Part shown: piece by piece, positions 17,334 to 26,174 of the stretch | Position numbering within the stretch: the first letter of the stretch is position 1 | How the letters are laid out: the number at the start of each line of letters is the position of its first letter | From: HGM12587 sp964561705 | Lineage (GTDB): Bacteria; Bacillota; Clostridia; Lachnospirales; Lachnospiraceae | Direction of reading: 5' to 3' | DNA length: 64,000 bases | Assembly: GCA_964561705.1 (NCBI GenBank) | Contig: CAZLQJ010000001.1 | Span: 1-64,000 of the forward strand | Program-made: the position numbers and the translations under genes | The notes under the pieces: generated by a model | Seen by the model: the letters and a program-made list of their open reading frames with translations, nothing else | Database searches by the model: none | What the model was told of the DNA's origin: nothing

Positions 17334-18998
17334 TTATTTTGAAGCTGTATCTACTGGAAACTGAACTGTAATCTTTGTTCCTTCATGCAGGGCACTTTCC
17401 AGGAGGATCTTCCCCTGATGACACTGTACAGCATGTTTTACAATCGACAACCCCAGTCCGGTTCCGCCTGACTGCTTCGAATGACTTTTATCCACACGAT
17501 AGAAACGTTCAAAAACCTTTTCCTGATCTTCGGTCGCAATTCCAATTCCATGATCCTGTACCTGCAAACAGACCTGATCTTCCTCAGTTTCTATCGTTAC
17601 AGCCACATTTCCTCCAATGTCACTGTATTTCACCGCATTATCACAGAGATTATAGATGATCTCATACAGAAGTCTTCTGACTCCCCGGATCATCCCTTCA
17701 TCCCCCACGACTTCCATCGAAATATTTTTTGCTTTTGCTGCATCAGAAAGGATTTTGCAAACTTCCTCGGAAAGCGTTTTCAATGATACATCTTCCTGCG
17801 GCAGTTCGACGCCTTCATCCAGCTGGGATAAACGGATAATATCATCGATCAGACATACCAGATTTGCTGCTTCTTCACGGATATGTCCCACAAAACGTGG
17901 AATATCCTCCTGCTGTACGATTCCATTTTCCAAAAGTTCTGCCGAACCAATGATGGACTGCAGAGGCGTCTTTAATTCATGAGAAACATTTGCCGTAAAT
18001 TCCCGACGATTCTGCTCCGCATGAACCTGTTCCGTAACATCAAATCCGAGCAGGACAACTCCCCTCACCAGTCCTTCTGATTCTACGCTGTTTAATTCAA
18101 ATTGATATTCCCGCCCATTTTTTTCTTCATAAAAGGAGGCGGTTCCTTCTTTTTGTGCCTGCTCAATGGCAGAACGCATGATCTGTTTACGGTCGATGCC
18201 CAAAAAATCCATGCCTTCGCAATCCTCAATCTCAAACCATACCTTTGCAGCCGGATTCATACTGAGAACTCTTCCATGATTATCAAGGAGAACCAGTGTC
18301 TCTTTCATGTTTCGTGTAATCTGGTCAAATTCTTCCTGCTTCTGCTTCAGCACCTGCATCTGCCATTTGATTTCCTGCTGCTGTGCATGAATCCTGCGAA
18401 GCAGAGGAACCAGCTCCTCGTAGACATCATTCTCCATTGGCTGATCAAGATCCAACTGTTCCAGTGGCTCTACGATTCGTTTCGCCATGCGGTTTGCAAA
18501 CCACACAGATAGGATCAATATCAATAGGATCAGCACTGCGATTGGCTGCAGCATTCCCAGTACCAGTACCAGGATCGTTACCCTGCTTTCGGAAACACGC
18601 AAAATACTTCCATCCTTCAATCGGACTGCTTCATAAATATTTTTTTCTGTCAACGTGGTAGAATATCGACTGCTGCTTCCATTTCCGTAAGCCAGTGCTT
18701 CTTTCACTTCCTCACGATCACCGTGATTTTCCATTGTCTCCACATCAACCTGGTTGTCAAAGAGCACTTCGCCATCTTCCGCAATCCAGGTGATCCGGTA
18801 ATGTGCTTCCTTTAATTCATCTAAATAGACTTCTCCCAACTGTTCCGTCCCATTGGCCGCTAATCCAAGCTCATCCCTCAGCTGTTCCTGCTGTATATTC
18901 CCAAAATATTGGTATAATACTCCTGTCGAAATAAGAAAGCTTGCTGCCAAAACGACTGCTGCAACGGATAGGATTGCCCGTAATATCTTATCTGTCAT
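17334..18998 (-). CDS. phoR: Phosphate-sensing histidine kinase PhoR
   Basis: Membrane sensor kinase partner of the adjacent response regulator. The 554 residues run: membrane segment at 7-29, extracytoplasmic part 30-140, second segment 141-167, HAMP-like linker, a PAS domain around 230-325, then HisKA with phospho-acceptor His340 in SHELKTPLQ. The ATPase follows with the N box NLCDNAVKYSD, G1 DHGIGI, an F box near VFERFYRV and G2 GGTGLGLS. All catalytic boxes are intact. The start overlaps the end of phoB by 11 nt. It is the last gene of the pst-pho operon. The name PhoR rests on architecture plus the pstSCAB-phoU context. Confidence 0.9.
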   Translation of the reverse strand: MTDKILRAILSVAAVVLAASFLISTGVLYQYFGNIQQEQLRDELGLAANGTEQLGEVYLDELKEAHYRITWIAEDGEVLFDNQVDVETMENHGDREEVKEALAYGNGSSSRYSTTLTEKNIYEAVRLKDGSILRVSESRVTILVLVLGMLQPIAVLILLILILSVWFANRMAKRIVEPLEQLDLDQPMENDVYEELVPLLRRIHAQQQEIKWQMQVLKQKQEEFDQITRNMKETLVLLDNHGRVLSMNPAAKVWFEIEDCEGMDFLGIDRKQIMRSAIEQAQKEGTASFYEEKNGREYQFELNSVESEGLVRGVVLLGFDVTEQVHAEQNRREFTANVSHELKTPLQSIIGSAELLENGIVQQEDIPRFVGHIREEAANLVCLIDDIIRLSQLDEGVELPQEDVSLKTLSEEVCKILSDAAKAKNISMEVVGDEGMIRGVRRLLYEIIYNLCDNAVKYSDIGGNVAVTIETEEDQVCLQVQDHGIGIATEDQEKVFERFYRVDKSHSKQSGGTGLGLSIVKHAVQCHQGKILLESALHEGTKITVQFPVDTASK

Positions 18999-19668
18999 GT
19001 AAAACCTCCAGACGATATCCCACGCTCCGCACAGTTTCGATCATTTTCCCATAATCAGACAATTTCTGTCGCAGGGAACGAATGTGCGAATCAAGCGTTC
19101 TGGAATCGCCCATGTATTCTGTATTCCATATTTTCAAAAACAATTGTTCTCTTGTGTAGACCATTCCCGGATGAGACAAAAACAGCACAAGCAGTTCAAA
19201 TTCCTTATAGGTCAGCTGTACCCTTTTTCCATCTGCAAGTACCATGTGTTCCTCCAGATTTACAACCAATCCGCCTGCTTTGAGCAATTTTGCCGTCTGC
19301 TCTGTTTTGCTGCGGCGCAATACAGCCTTCACTCTGGAGACCATTTCCATCATACTGAATGGTTTGACCATATAATCATCCGCGCCCAGATCCAGTCCTT
19401 TGATCCTGTCATATTCTTCCCCTTTTGCCGTAGCCATGATCACAGGAATGTTTCTGTACTCCACAGATTCCTTCATTCTGGTCAAAAGTTCAATTCCGTC
19501 AATTCCCGGAAGCATGACATCCAAAAGTACCAATTCCGGACGTTCCTTTTCCAAAGCTTCCCAAAAATCTGTTCCGCTTTCATACCCTTTTGTTTCAAAA
19601 CCCGCTGAATTTAAAGCATAACATTCAATATCCCGAATGCTCGCATCATCTTCTACACACCATATCAT
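18988..19668 (-). CDS. phoB: OmpR/PhoB-family response regulator
   Basis: DNA-binding regulator (226 residues) expected to bind Pho boxes when phosphorylated by the kinase encoded next. The receiver has the acidic pair Asp7-Asp8, phospho-acceptor Asp50 in LLDVMLPGIDG and Lys in YMVKPFS. The C-terminal winged helix has the typical LTYKEFELLVLF and TREQLFLKIW...RTLDSHIRSLRQKL. It overlaps phoU by 4 nt and phoR by 11 nt. Firmicutes often call this protein PhoP; the assignment follows from operon position. A candidate target is the direct repeat upstream of pstS (23748-23764). Confidence 0.9.
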   Translation of the reverse strand: MIWCVEDDASIRDIECYALNSAGFETKGYESGTDFWEALEKERPELVLLDVMLPGIDGIELLTRMKESVEYRNIPVIMATAKGEEYDRIKGLDLGADDYMVKPFSMMEMVSRVKAVLRRSKTEQTAKLLKAGGLVVNLEEHMVLADGKRVQLTYKEFELLVLFLSHPGMVYTREQLFLKIWNTEYMGDSRTLDSHIRSLRQKLSDYGKMIETVRSVGYRLEVLHDR

Positions 19669-20315
19669 TCTGCTGCCTCCTTATGGGTTCCCGTAACCGC
19701 GTAGATCACCCACTCTGCAATATTCGTCGCGTGATCCCCGATCCGTTCAAAATATTTTGCGATCATCAGAAGATCCAGGGCATATTCCCCGTCTTCCGGA
19801 TTTTCAGAAATCAATGTAATAATACCATGTTTTACTTCAGAAAAAAAGTTGTCTACCACATCATCCTGGCAAATTACTTTTTCCGCAAGTACTACATCTT
19901 TCTTTACGAAAGCATCTACACTTTGTGTAACCATTTCAATCGTCTTACGTGCCATTTCTTCAATTAATCCCACTTCTTTGAGACTGCGTCCGTTTAAGAA
20001 TGTGATGATTTCCGCAATATCCTCCGCCTGATCTCCAATTCTTTCCATGTCGGTGATCATTTTCAGTGCCGAAGAAATCAAACGAAGATCCTTCGCTACC
20101 GGCTGCTGATGAAGGAGCAGTTTCATACATCGTCCTTCAATATCCCGCTCCATCTGATCGATGGATATACTTTCTTTTCTGACACGCTGAGCCAAAGCCA
20201 CATCACCCTCACTCAATGCCTTTGTGGTCTTTGCGATCACATCCTCACATAAAGACCCCATCTCAATGATTTCCCTGTTCAATTCAAAAAGCTGCTCGTC
20301 AAATCGATTTCTCAT
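19665..20315 (-). CDS. phoU: Phosphate transport regulator PhoU
   Basis: Cytoplasmic helical protein (216 residues) that links the Pst transporter to the PhoR sensor and represses signalling when phosphate is plentiful. It shows the two repeats of the family. The first includes MRNRFDEQLFELNREIIEMG and a metal-binding-type stretch DMERIGDQAEDIAEI. The second has the matching FERIGDHATNIAEWVIY. The ATG at 20315 follows AAGGAGG at close spacing; a longer frame would run into pstB and has no RBS. It lies 10 nt after pstB and overlaps phoB by 4 nt. Confidence 0.95.
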   Translation of the reverse strand: MRNRFDEQLFELNREIIEMGSLCEDVIAKTTKALSEGDVALAQRVRKESISIDQMERDIEGRCMKLLLHQQPVAKDLRLISSALKMITDMERIGDQAEDIAEIITFLNGRSLKEVGLIEEMARKTIEMVTQSVDAFVKKDVVLAEKVICQDDVVDNFFSEVKHGIITLISENPEDGEYALDLLMIAKYFERIGDHATNIAEWVIYAVTGTHKEAAE

Positions 20316-20325
20316 AGTCCCCTCC

Positions 20326-21081
20326 TTAACCAAATCTTCCTGTAATATAGTCTTCTGTACGTTGATCCTTCGGCTGTGAGAAGATATCATCCGTTTTGCC
20401 AAATTCTACCAGTTCTCCCAGTAAGAAGAATGCTGTTTGATCGGATACACGGACCGCCTGCTGCATATTGTGTGTGACCATGACAATGGTATACTGCTCT
20501 TTTAATTCCATGACCAATTCTTCGATTCTTGAGGTTGAAATCGGATCCAAGGCGGATGTTGGTTCATCCATCAGCAAAACCTTTGGCTGTACCGCCAGTG
20601 CCCTTGCAATACATAAACGCTGCTGCTGTCCGCCGGACATTCCAAGTGCATTCTTTTTCAGCCGGTCCTTCACTTCATCCCAGATCGCTGCATCCCGCAA
20701 GGCCTGCTCTACAATCTCATCTAACTTTACCTTATTGGTGATCCCGTGTGTACGCGGTCCATAGGCAACATTGTCATAGATACTCATTGGAAATGGATTT
20801 GGCTTTTGAAATACCATGCCGATTTCCTTACGCAGATGGTTGACATCAACTTCCTTCCCAAAAATATCCGTTCCTTCATAGCGAAGATCACCGGTAATCT
20901 TTACCCCCGGAATCAGGTCATTCATACGGTTCAATGTCTTTAAAAATGTAGATTTTCCACATCCGGAAGGACCGATAAAGGCCGTAATGCTTTTCCTTGG
21001 GATCTCAATATTTATATTTTTCAACGCCTGATGTTCTCCATACCACAGGCACATATCTTTTACTGAAATGATGGGATTCAT
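20326..21081 (-). CDS. pstB: Phosphate ABC transporter ATP-binding protein
   Basis: ATPase of the high-affinity phosphate importer. The 251 residues have Walker A GPSGCGKST near 33-41, the Q loop in MVFQKPNPFPMSIYDNVAYG (a PstB-typical stretch), signature LSGGQQQRLC-type at MSGGQQQRLCIARALA, Walker B VLLMDEPTSALD and the switch His in VTHNMQQA. Length is normal. It overlaps pstA by 4 nt, indicating coupled translation with the permease. Confidence 0.97.
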   Translation of the reverse strand: MNPIISVKDMCLWYGEHQALKNINIEIPRKSITAFIGPSGCGKSTFLKTLNRMNDLIPGVKITGDLRYEGTDIFGKEVDVNHLRKEIGMVFQKPNPFPMSIYDNVAYGPRTHGITNKVKLDEIVEQALRDAAIWDEVKDRLKKNALGMSGGQQQRLCIARALAVQPKVLLMDEPTSALDPISTSRIEELVMELKEQYTIVMVTHNMQQAVRVSDQTAFFLLGELVEFGKTDDIFSQPKDQRTEDYITGRFG

Positions 21082-21932
21082 AGATTTCTCCTTTTTTCAA
21101 AATATTTCTGCACCAGCATTGCTGCAAAATTAATCAGGACCGTCAGGACCATCAAAATGGCTGCAATCGCAAATGCCACGCCAAATTCTCCCTGCTCCTT
21201 TGCATAAACATATAATGCGACAGTCAAAGTTGCGCCCGGAGAGGTAAGACCTTGAAACAATCCGTTGACTGCGTGTGCAAAACCGGCGGTAAACAGCAGC
21301 GCTGCAGACTCTCCTAAAATACGTCCCACCGCCAAAATACATCCAGTAATCACACCATCCACACATCCGGGAAGGACAACGGTGCGGATCACTCTCCATT
21401 TCCCAGCGCCCAATCCAAAAGCGCCCTCCCGGTATCCGTCAGGTACTGTTTTTAAGCTTTCCTGCGTTGTTCGCATGATCGTCGGAAGATTCATGATGAC
21501 CAGTGTAAATGCCCCTGCCATCAAGCTGGTTCCCATATGATTGGAAAACAGGAGCATACCGACCAATCCGTAAATAATCGAAGGAATGCCCGAAAGGGTT
21601 TCCGCTGCATATTCGATCAGCCCCACAATCTTTTGATTAGAAGCATATTCCGTTAAATAAATTGCCGCGCCAACGCCTAAGGGAAGAACGATCAACAACG
21701 TGGCGATCACAATATAAATGGTATTTAGGATATCCGGCAAAATACCGATCTTTCCTGTCATATAACTTGGCTTTGTTGTCAGAAGTTCCACAGTTATATT
21801 GGGAATTCCCTTTACAAATACATAGATCAAAAGAAATGCCACCAGAACTGCTGTCAGTCCTACGGACAACAACATCAGGAATTTTCTTGACATTTCAAAG
21901 CGTCTTCTTTTCAATGATAATGATTGCTTCAT
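21078..21932 (-). CDS. pstA: Phosphate ABC transporter permease PstA
   Basis: One of the two membrane subunits of the phosphate importer (284 residues, about six membrane segments, the first near 16-38). The cytoplasmic coupling loop that docks PstB is visible as TVPDGYREGAFGLGAGKWRVIRTVVLP, with the EAA-type pattern of ABC permeases. RSGRILGESAALLFTAG-like sequence (VGRILGESAALLFTAG) follows, as in PstA proteins. AGGAG lies 6 nt before the ATG. It follows pstC after 3 nt and overlaps pstB by 4 nt. Confidence 0.95.
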   Translation of the reverse strand: MKQSLSLKRRRFEMSRKFLMLLSVGLTAVLVAFLLIYVFVKGIPNITVELLTTKPSYMTGKIGILPDILNTIYIVIATLLIVLPLGVGAAIYLTEYASNQKIVGLIEYAAETLSGIPSIIYGLVGMLLFSNHMGTSLMAGAFTLVIMNLPTIMRTTQESLKTVPDGYREGAFGLGAGKWRVIRTVVLPGCVDGVITGCILAVGRILGESAALLFTAGFAHAVNGLFQGLTSPGATLTVALYVYAKEQGEFGVAFAIAAILMVLTVLINFAAMLVQKYFEKRRNL

Positions 21933-21935
21933 AGA

Positions 21936-22802
21936 TTACTCCTTTTCCCTTTTCAGGAAGAAATTCAGCGTTCCATTGATCAGCATAATGAACAAAAACA
22001 ACACCAATGCAATAGAAAACAATGCCTGTCTTTGCAGTCCGCTGGAATAAGACATTTCACTGGATACGGCAGTTGTCAGGAAACGGACGCTCTGGAACAG
22101 TGAATCCGGCATATTTGCTGCATTTCCTGCCACCATCATAACAGCCATTGCTTCCCCAATAGAACGACCAATCCCCAAGATCACTGCTGCAGCGATTCCG
22201 CTTTTTGCCGCCGGAACCGACACCCTGAAATAGGTTTCCACAGGCGTTGCCCCCAATGCCAGAGAGGCATCTTCATATTCCTTTGGTACAGCATCCAACG
22301 CCGTCACTGACATTTTGATAATCGACGGCAGGATCATAATTGCCAAAACGATCATCGCCGCTAAAAGACTGGCACCATCCGGAATCTGAAACACTTCCCT
22401 GATGGCTGGTACCAAAACCAGCATGCCAACCAACCCATAGACTACCGACGGAATCCCGGCAAGAAGACTGACTGCTGCCTGCATCACCTCTTTTACACGC
22501 GGAGAAGCCATTTTAGATAAATATACTGCTGTAAAAAATCCGATAGGAACACCGAGCAGCATAGCGCCTGCAGTACCATAAACACTTGTTAGGATAAAAG
22601 GTAGAATACCATATTGCGGAACCGCTGCCGTGGAAGCCCATTCCTTGCCAAATAAAAAGTCTACAAGACCAATTTCACAAATGGCAGGGATTCCTGAAAT
22701 AACCAGATAAATGGTGATCAAAAGGACCGCTGCTACCGTAATCAGTCCCAAGATAAGAAATATTCCATGTACAATCTCTTCTATTAATTGATTTTTTTTC
22801 AT
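21936..22802 (-). CDS. pstC: Phosphate ABC transporter permease PstC
   Basis: Second membrane subunit of the phosphate importer (288 residues). The first membrane helix is near 11-35. The family motif FLFGKEWASTAAVPQYGILPF-like region is present around residues 46-64, and the coupling loop reads AVPKEYEDASLALGATPVETYF. GIGRSIGEAMAVMMVAGN near residue 210 is typical of PstC. I chose the ATG at 22802 because GAGG lies 8 nt upstream; a longer in-frame start at 22844 would have no RBS and would break the N-terminal helix order. It lies 55 nt after pstS. Confidence 0.95.
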   Translation of the reverse strand: MKKNQLIEEIVHGIFLILGLITVAAVLLITIYLVISGIPAICEIGLVDFLFGKEWASTAAVPQYGILPFILTSVYGTAGAMLLGVPIGFFTAVYLSKMASPRVKEVMQAAVSLLAGIPSVVYGLVGMLVLVPAIREVFQIPDGASLLAAMIVLAIMILPSIIKMSVTALDAVPKEYEDASLALGATPVETYFRVSVPAAKSGIAAAVILGIGRSIGEAMAVMMVAGNAANMPDSLFQSVRFLTTAVSSEMSYSSGLQRQALFSIALVLFLFIMLINGTLNFFLKREKE

Positions 22803-22857
22803 CGACAGATCCTCATGACAATGCAGCGATGATTTTTCAACCACCGCTGCTTTCTTT

Positions 22858-23661
22858 TTAATTTGCTGAAACTACACCGGCTTCGGAAATAATGCTGTTT
22901 GCATCTTCTGAAGTGATATAATCAAAGAATTTCTGTGCTGCATCGCTTAACTTTGTATCTGTTTTTGTTACCAGTACAAATGGACGCTGAACCACATAAC
23001 TTCCATCTTTGATGGTATCTTCCGTTGCCGCAACCCCATTGATCTTCAATGCCTTAACACTATCCTTTACAGATGCTGCAGATGCATATCCGATCGCATC
23101 CGGGTTTTGAGATACTGTGGTGATCACATCACCTGTAGAAGTTAATTCCTGACGATAATTGCAGGCATCCTCTGTACCGGTAATGCTTTCAAATCCATCT
23201 CTTGTACCGCTTCCTGCTTCTCGGCCGATCAGTACGATTTCTGCATCATTCCCACCCAATTCAGACCAGTTTGCAATCTCTCCAGTGTAAATTTTTGCCA
23301 GATCTTCCAAAGAGAGATCTTCTACCGGATTTTCCGGATTTACTACGACCGCAATTCCATCATAAGCCAGAATTGTTGCAGTAAGCCCTGAAGCTTCTTC
23401 GTCTTCTTTTAATGCCCTGGAAGAAAGACCAATATCACATCTTCCTTCTGAAACCGCCTTGATTCCACTTCCTGATCCGGTTGGGTTATAGGTAAAACCA
23501 ATTCCCGTATCTGCTTCAAAAGCCTCACCAAGTGCACCAATTACTTTTTCCATAGAAGTGGAGCCATCCGTAGATACCTGCGCTTCTTCTTTACTTCCGC
23601 AGCCGGCAAGCATTGAAACTGCCATCACTGCTGTTACCATCATCGCAATCACTTTTTTCAT
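22858..23661 (-). CDS. pstS: Phosphate-binding lipoprotein PstS
   Basis: Extracytoplasmic receptor that hands phosphate to PstCA. The 267 residues begin with a lipoprotein signal peptide ending in LAGC, so Cys21 should be the lipidated residue. The mature part has STSMEKVIGALGEAF, the phosphate-binding NPTGSGSGIKAV loop, DIGLSSR and REAGSGTRDGFE, all typical of PstS. AAGGAG lies 9 nt before the ATG. It is the first gene of the pst-pho operon and sits behind a Pho-box-like repeat, consistent with induction on phosphate starvation. Confidence 0.96.
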   Translation of the reverse strand: MKKVIAMMVTAVMAVSMLAGCGSKEEAQVSTDGSTSMEKVIGALGEAFEADTGIGFTYNPTGSGSGIKAVSEGRCDIGLSSRALKEDEEASGLTATILAYDGIAVVVNPENPVEDLSLEDLAKIYTGEIANWSELGGNDAEIVLIGREAGSGTRDGFESITGTEDACNYRQELTSTGDVITTVSQNPDAIGYASAASVKDSVKALKINGVAATEDTIKDGSYVVQRPFVLVTKTDTKLSDAAQKFFDYITSEDANSIISEAGVVSAN

Positions 23662-23709
23662 TTTTTAAATCTCCTTTTTCAGCATTTTTATTTCCCTGCT
23701 GTGATTCTC

Positions 23710-23764
23710 ATTCTAAATTTGCAATGTAAAATCAAAAATACATCTTATGTGAAATTTATGTGAA
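23710..23764 (-). promoter_or_regulatory. Pho-regulated promoter of pstS with direct-repeat box
   Basis: Minus strand: TTCACA occurs twice with 11-bp periodicity (23759-23764 and 23748-23753, 5-nt gap TAAAT), matching the TTNACA-type direct repeats bound by PhoP/PhoB regulators in Firmicutes. A -10 like TAGAAT lies at 23710-23715, 32 nt downstream, and the -35 is poor (TTTTTG), as expected for an activator-dependent promoter. A third, imperfectly phased TTTACA lies at 23725-23730. Confidence 0.65.
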
Positions 23765-23780
23765 ATCTTTTTAAGCACAC

Positions 23781-23811
23781 AAAAAGACAGCAGAAACTAC
23801 TTCCTGCTGTC
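23781..23811 (-). terminator. Terminator after the aldehyde dehydrogenase gene
   Basis: Minus strand perfect 8 bp stem GACAGCAG / CTGCTGTC (23786-23793 with 23804-23811), 10-nt loop, then TTTTT. It insulates the pst promoter from upstream transcription. Confidence 0.85.
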
Positions 23812-23896
23812 CTGATTTGGAACTTTTTTCTTATTTTCATTTATGGAAAGACAATCTGTGTAAAATATCTCTCAGTCATCTGAGACGCGTTTTTCT

Positions 23897-25279
23897 CTAC
23901 CGCAAAAACAGATGCAGCAGCTTTTTATAAACCGAATTTCCATAAGGCTGATACCGCATGGGAAGATCGATCCAGTTCTTTTTATCCACCATGGATTTCA
24001 CATGGGAAAATGCATCAAATCCGGCTTTTCCATGATAAGCGCCCATTCCACTCTCACCCACACCGCCAAATCCCATTTCACTGGTTGCAAGGTGAATCAC
24101 TACATCATTGATACAGCCGCCGCCAAAAGATAATTCTTCTGTCACACGCTTAATATGCCCGGAATCTTTGGAAAAAATGTAGCATGCCAATGGTTTCTCT
24201 TTATTTTTTAATTCGTCCACAACATGGTCAAAATGGTCAAAAGTCAAAATTGGCAAAATCGGACCAAAAATTTCCTCTTTCATGACTGCATCCTGCTCTG
24301 TCACACGATCCATGACCGTCGGTTCGATCCGGCAGCTCGAAACATTGGTTTTTCCCCCAATCACAATCTTTTCCGGATCCATCAATTTGCAAAGGCGCTG
24401 AAAATGCTTTTCATTGATGATTTTTCCATAATCATTACTTTTCAACGGTTCCGCCCCGAACTGGGTACGGATCTGCGTTTCGATTTCCTTTACAAATGCA
24501 TCTTTTATCGAATTTTCACACAGCACATAGTCCGGTGCAACACAGGTCTGTCCGCAATTCAGATATTTCCCAAATACAATCCTCTTTGCAGCCAGCTTAA
24601 GGTCTGCGCTCCGATCTACAATGCATGGACTTTTTCCACCCAATTCCAATACTACGGGTGTCAAATGCTCTGCCGCTCTTCGAAGAACTTCTTTTCCTAC
24701 TTCCTGACTGCCGGTAAAAAAGATCAGATCAAATTTCTGTTCTAAAAGTGCAGCATTCTCAGCTCTGCCTCCGGTTACCACAGCAACATATTCCTGAGAA
24801 AAGCATTCCTTGATTATCTTTCCGATCATCTGGCTTGTAGCCGGTGAATAGGCACTTGGTTTTAGGATTGCCGTATTCCCTGCCGCAATCGCATCTGTCA
24901 ACGGCTCCATGGTCAATAAAAACGGATAATTCCATGGGCTCATGATCAACGTATTTCCATAGGGAACCGGCTGGCGAAAACTGTGGGATGCAAACTGTGA
25001 AAGAGGCGTAGGCACCGTCTGTCTTTTGGAAAATTTTCGGATATGACGAAGCATGTAAGAAATTTCCGTCAGCACCAAACCAGTTTCACACATAAATCCT
25101 TCATAGGTACTTTTTCCAAGGTCTTCCCTTAAGGCTTTATTGATCTCAATTTCATATTTTTTTATGACAGAATACAGCTTCTTTAACTGCCGGATTCGAA
25201 ATTCCACAGGCAGGGTTTCCCCGCTTTGATAATAGGAGCGCTGTTTTTTCAGTAGATTCTGTATTTCCTGATTCGTCAT
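23897..25279 (-). CDS. Aldehyde dehydrogenase, class 3/fatty-aldehyde type
   Basis: NAD(P)-dependent oxidation of an aldehyde to the acid. The 460 residues show the general-base Glu212 in ELGGKSP, the nucleophile Cys246 in NCGQTCVAPDYVL, and the oxyanion Asn in SPWNYPF (residue 117). The short length and the C-terminus MRYQPYGNSVYKKLLHLFLR match the class 3 (YwdH/fatty-aldehyde) group rather than the ~500-residue classical enzymes. The last residues are hydrophobic and basic and could touch the membrane. The substrate is not readable. It is a stand-alone gene: GAGGTAGGAT before the ATG and a strong terminator behind. Confidence 0.9.
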   Translation of the reverse strand: MTNQEIQNLLKKQRSYYQSGETLPVEFRIRQLKKLYSVIKKYEIEINKALREDLGKSTYEGFMCETGLVLTEISYMLRHIRKFSKRQTVPTPLSQFASHSFRQPVPYGNTLIMSPWNYPFLLTMEPLTDAIAAGNTAILKPSAYSPATSQMIGKIIKECFSQEYVAVVTGGRAENAALLEQKFDLIFFTGSQEVGKEVLRRAAEHLTPVVLELGGKSPCIVDRSADLKLAAKRIVFGKYLNCGQTCVAPDYVLCENSIKDAFVKEIETQIRTQFGAEPLKSNDYGKIINEKHFQRLCKLMDPEKIVIGGKTNVSSCRIEPTVMDRVTEQDAVMKEEIFGPILPILTFDHFDHVVDELKNKEKPLACYIFSKDSGHIKRVTEELSFGGGCINDVVIHLATSEMGFGGVGESGMGAYHGKAGFDAFSHVKSMVDKKNWIDLPMRYQPYGNSVYKKLLHLFLR

Positions 25280-25407
25280 ATCCTACCTCTTTTCTCTCAT
25301 TCTATTCCGGCATTCGCTCATCACCCAAGAAAAATACTGCAACTGTGTTCGTCCCACAATGGGAAAGAAAATCGAGACCATTTTTTCTTGCGGTTTACAT
25401 AACTTTT

Positions 25408-25881
25408 TCAATCACTGATATCCATCAACTGGAATTCTAATACTTTTTTTAATTCTTCTAAAGAAAGTTCTACCTGATAACCAATTCTTCCGCCGCTGAA
25501 TATGATCGTATCAAAATTTTTCGCCGTACAGTCAATTGTCGTTCTGAATATTTTCTTCATCCCAATCGGAGAACACCCTCCGTGAATATATCCTGTTAAT
25601 CCCAATAAATCCTTGGACTTTATCATTTCAATACTTTTCTCATTCACTGCCTTGGCTGCTTTTTTTAAATTTAATTCTCTGCTCACAGGAACTAAAAAAA
25701 CATAATTATTTTTACTGCTGCCCACTGTCACCAAGGTCTTAAATACCTGCTCTGCATTTTGATTTAAAACATTTGCGACCTCAATCCCACTGACTGCATC
25801 TGTATAGCAGTGACTCTCATAAGGGATTTTGTTTCGCTCCAGGATCCTCATTACATTTGTTTTTTCGTGATTCTTTTTCAT
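25408..25881 (-). CDS. ybaK: Cys-tRNA(Pro)/Cys-tRNA(Cys) deacylase YbaK
   Basis: Trans-editing enzyme that hydrolyses mischarged aminoacyl-tRNA. The 157 residues match the YbaK/ProX family: IPYESHCYTDAVSGIEVA, EQVFKTLVTVGSSKNNYVFLVPVSRELNLKKAAKA-type core with the conserved Lys of KTL, and YIHGGCSPIGMKK near residue 105. Length is normal. AAGGATGAC precedes the ATG. The start codon overlaps the stop of an upstream gene remnant (ATGA), so ybaK may once have been co-translated with it. Confidence 0.92.
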   Translation of the reverse strand: MKKNHEKTNVMRILERNKIPYESHCYTDAVSGIEVANVLNQNAEQVFKTLVTVGSSKNNYVFLVPVSRELNLKKAAKAVNEKSIEMIKSKDLLGLTGYIHGGCSPIGMKKIFRTTIDCTAKNFDTIIFSGGRIGYQVELSLEELKKVLEFQLMDISD

Positions 25882-26054
25882 CTGTCATCCTTCTTTTCGT
25901 TTACAAAACCATACCATCCCCATGCCATGACCAGTACCACCAGTGTCCTGATCGCTGTTGCCAGATTAGAATTTACTCCGTCAATGCCAACCTTTGCCAA
26001 TATCGAAGTCAGTGCTGCAAAGATTTCAGATAATCATGCGAATACAACCCACAT
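25878..26054 (-). pseudogene. Remnant of a small EamA-family (DMT) transporter gene
   Basis: Minus-strand reading from ATG 26054 gives MWVVFA, an in-frame TGA as codon 7, then LSEIFAALTSILAKVGIDGVNSNLATAIRTLVVLVMAWG (positions about 26030-25920), followed by 11 unrelated residues and a stop overlapping ybaK. The stretch ALTSILAKVG...NSNLATAIRT is characteristic of ~140-residue EamA-like proteins (COG2510). Here the frame is interrupted near the start and ends after about 58 codons, so roughly 80 residues are missing. I treat it as a decayed gene. It still sits behind an intact-looking promoter. Confidence 0.7.
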
Positions 26055-26079
26055 AGCCAATACGCACCTCACATTTTTA

Positions 26080-26113
26080 AATTGTAACACGAATGGAAAT
26101 GGTCGTCACTAAG
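26080..26113 (-). promoter_or_regulatory. Promoter copy A (repeated sequence)
   Basis: Minus strand GTGACG (26104-26109), 17-nt spacer, TACAAT (26081-26086), in front of the EamA remnant. The 34-nt stretch is repeated at 26936-26969 with four differences, including the whole spacer core CCATTTCCA-TCGTGT. Confidence 0.6.
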
Positions 26114-26174
26114 CTTCTATGATAAGGATAGGCGAAAGGCTTTTCTTGCCAGCCATGCATCCGGTAGTTATTAT

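Noticed and set aside
25878..26054. Readthrough of TGA as tryptophan in the EamA-like frame
   Set aside because: TGA serves as a normal stop elsewhere in the window (for example at the MFS/SpoIIE-like junction), and the 3' end of the gene is missing anyway.
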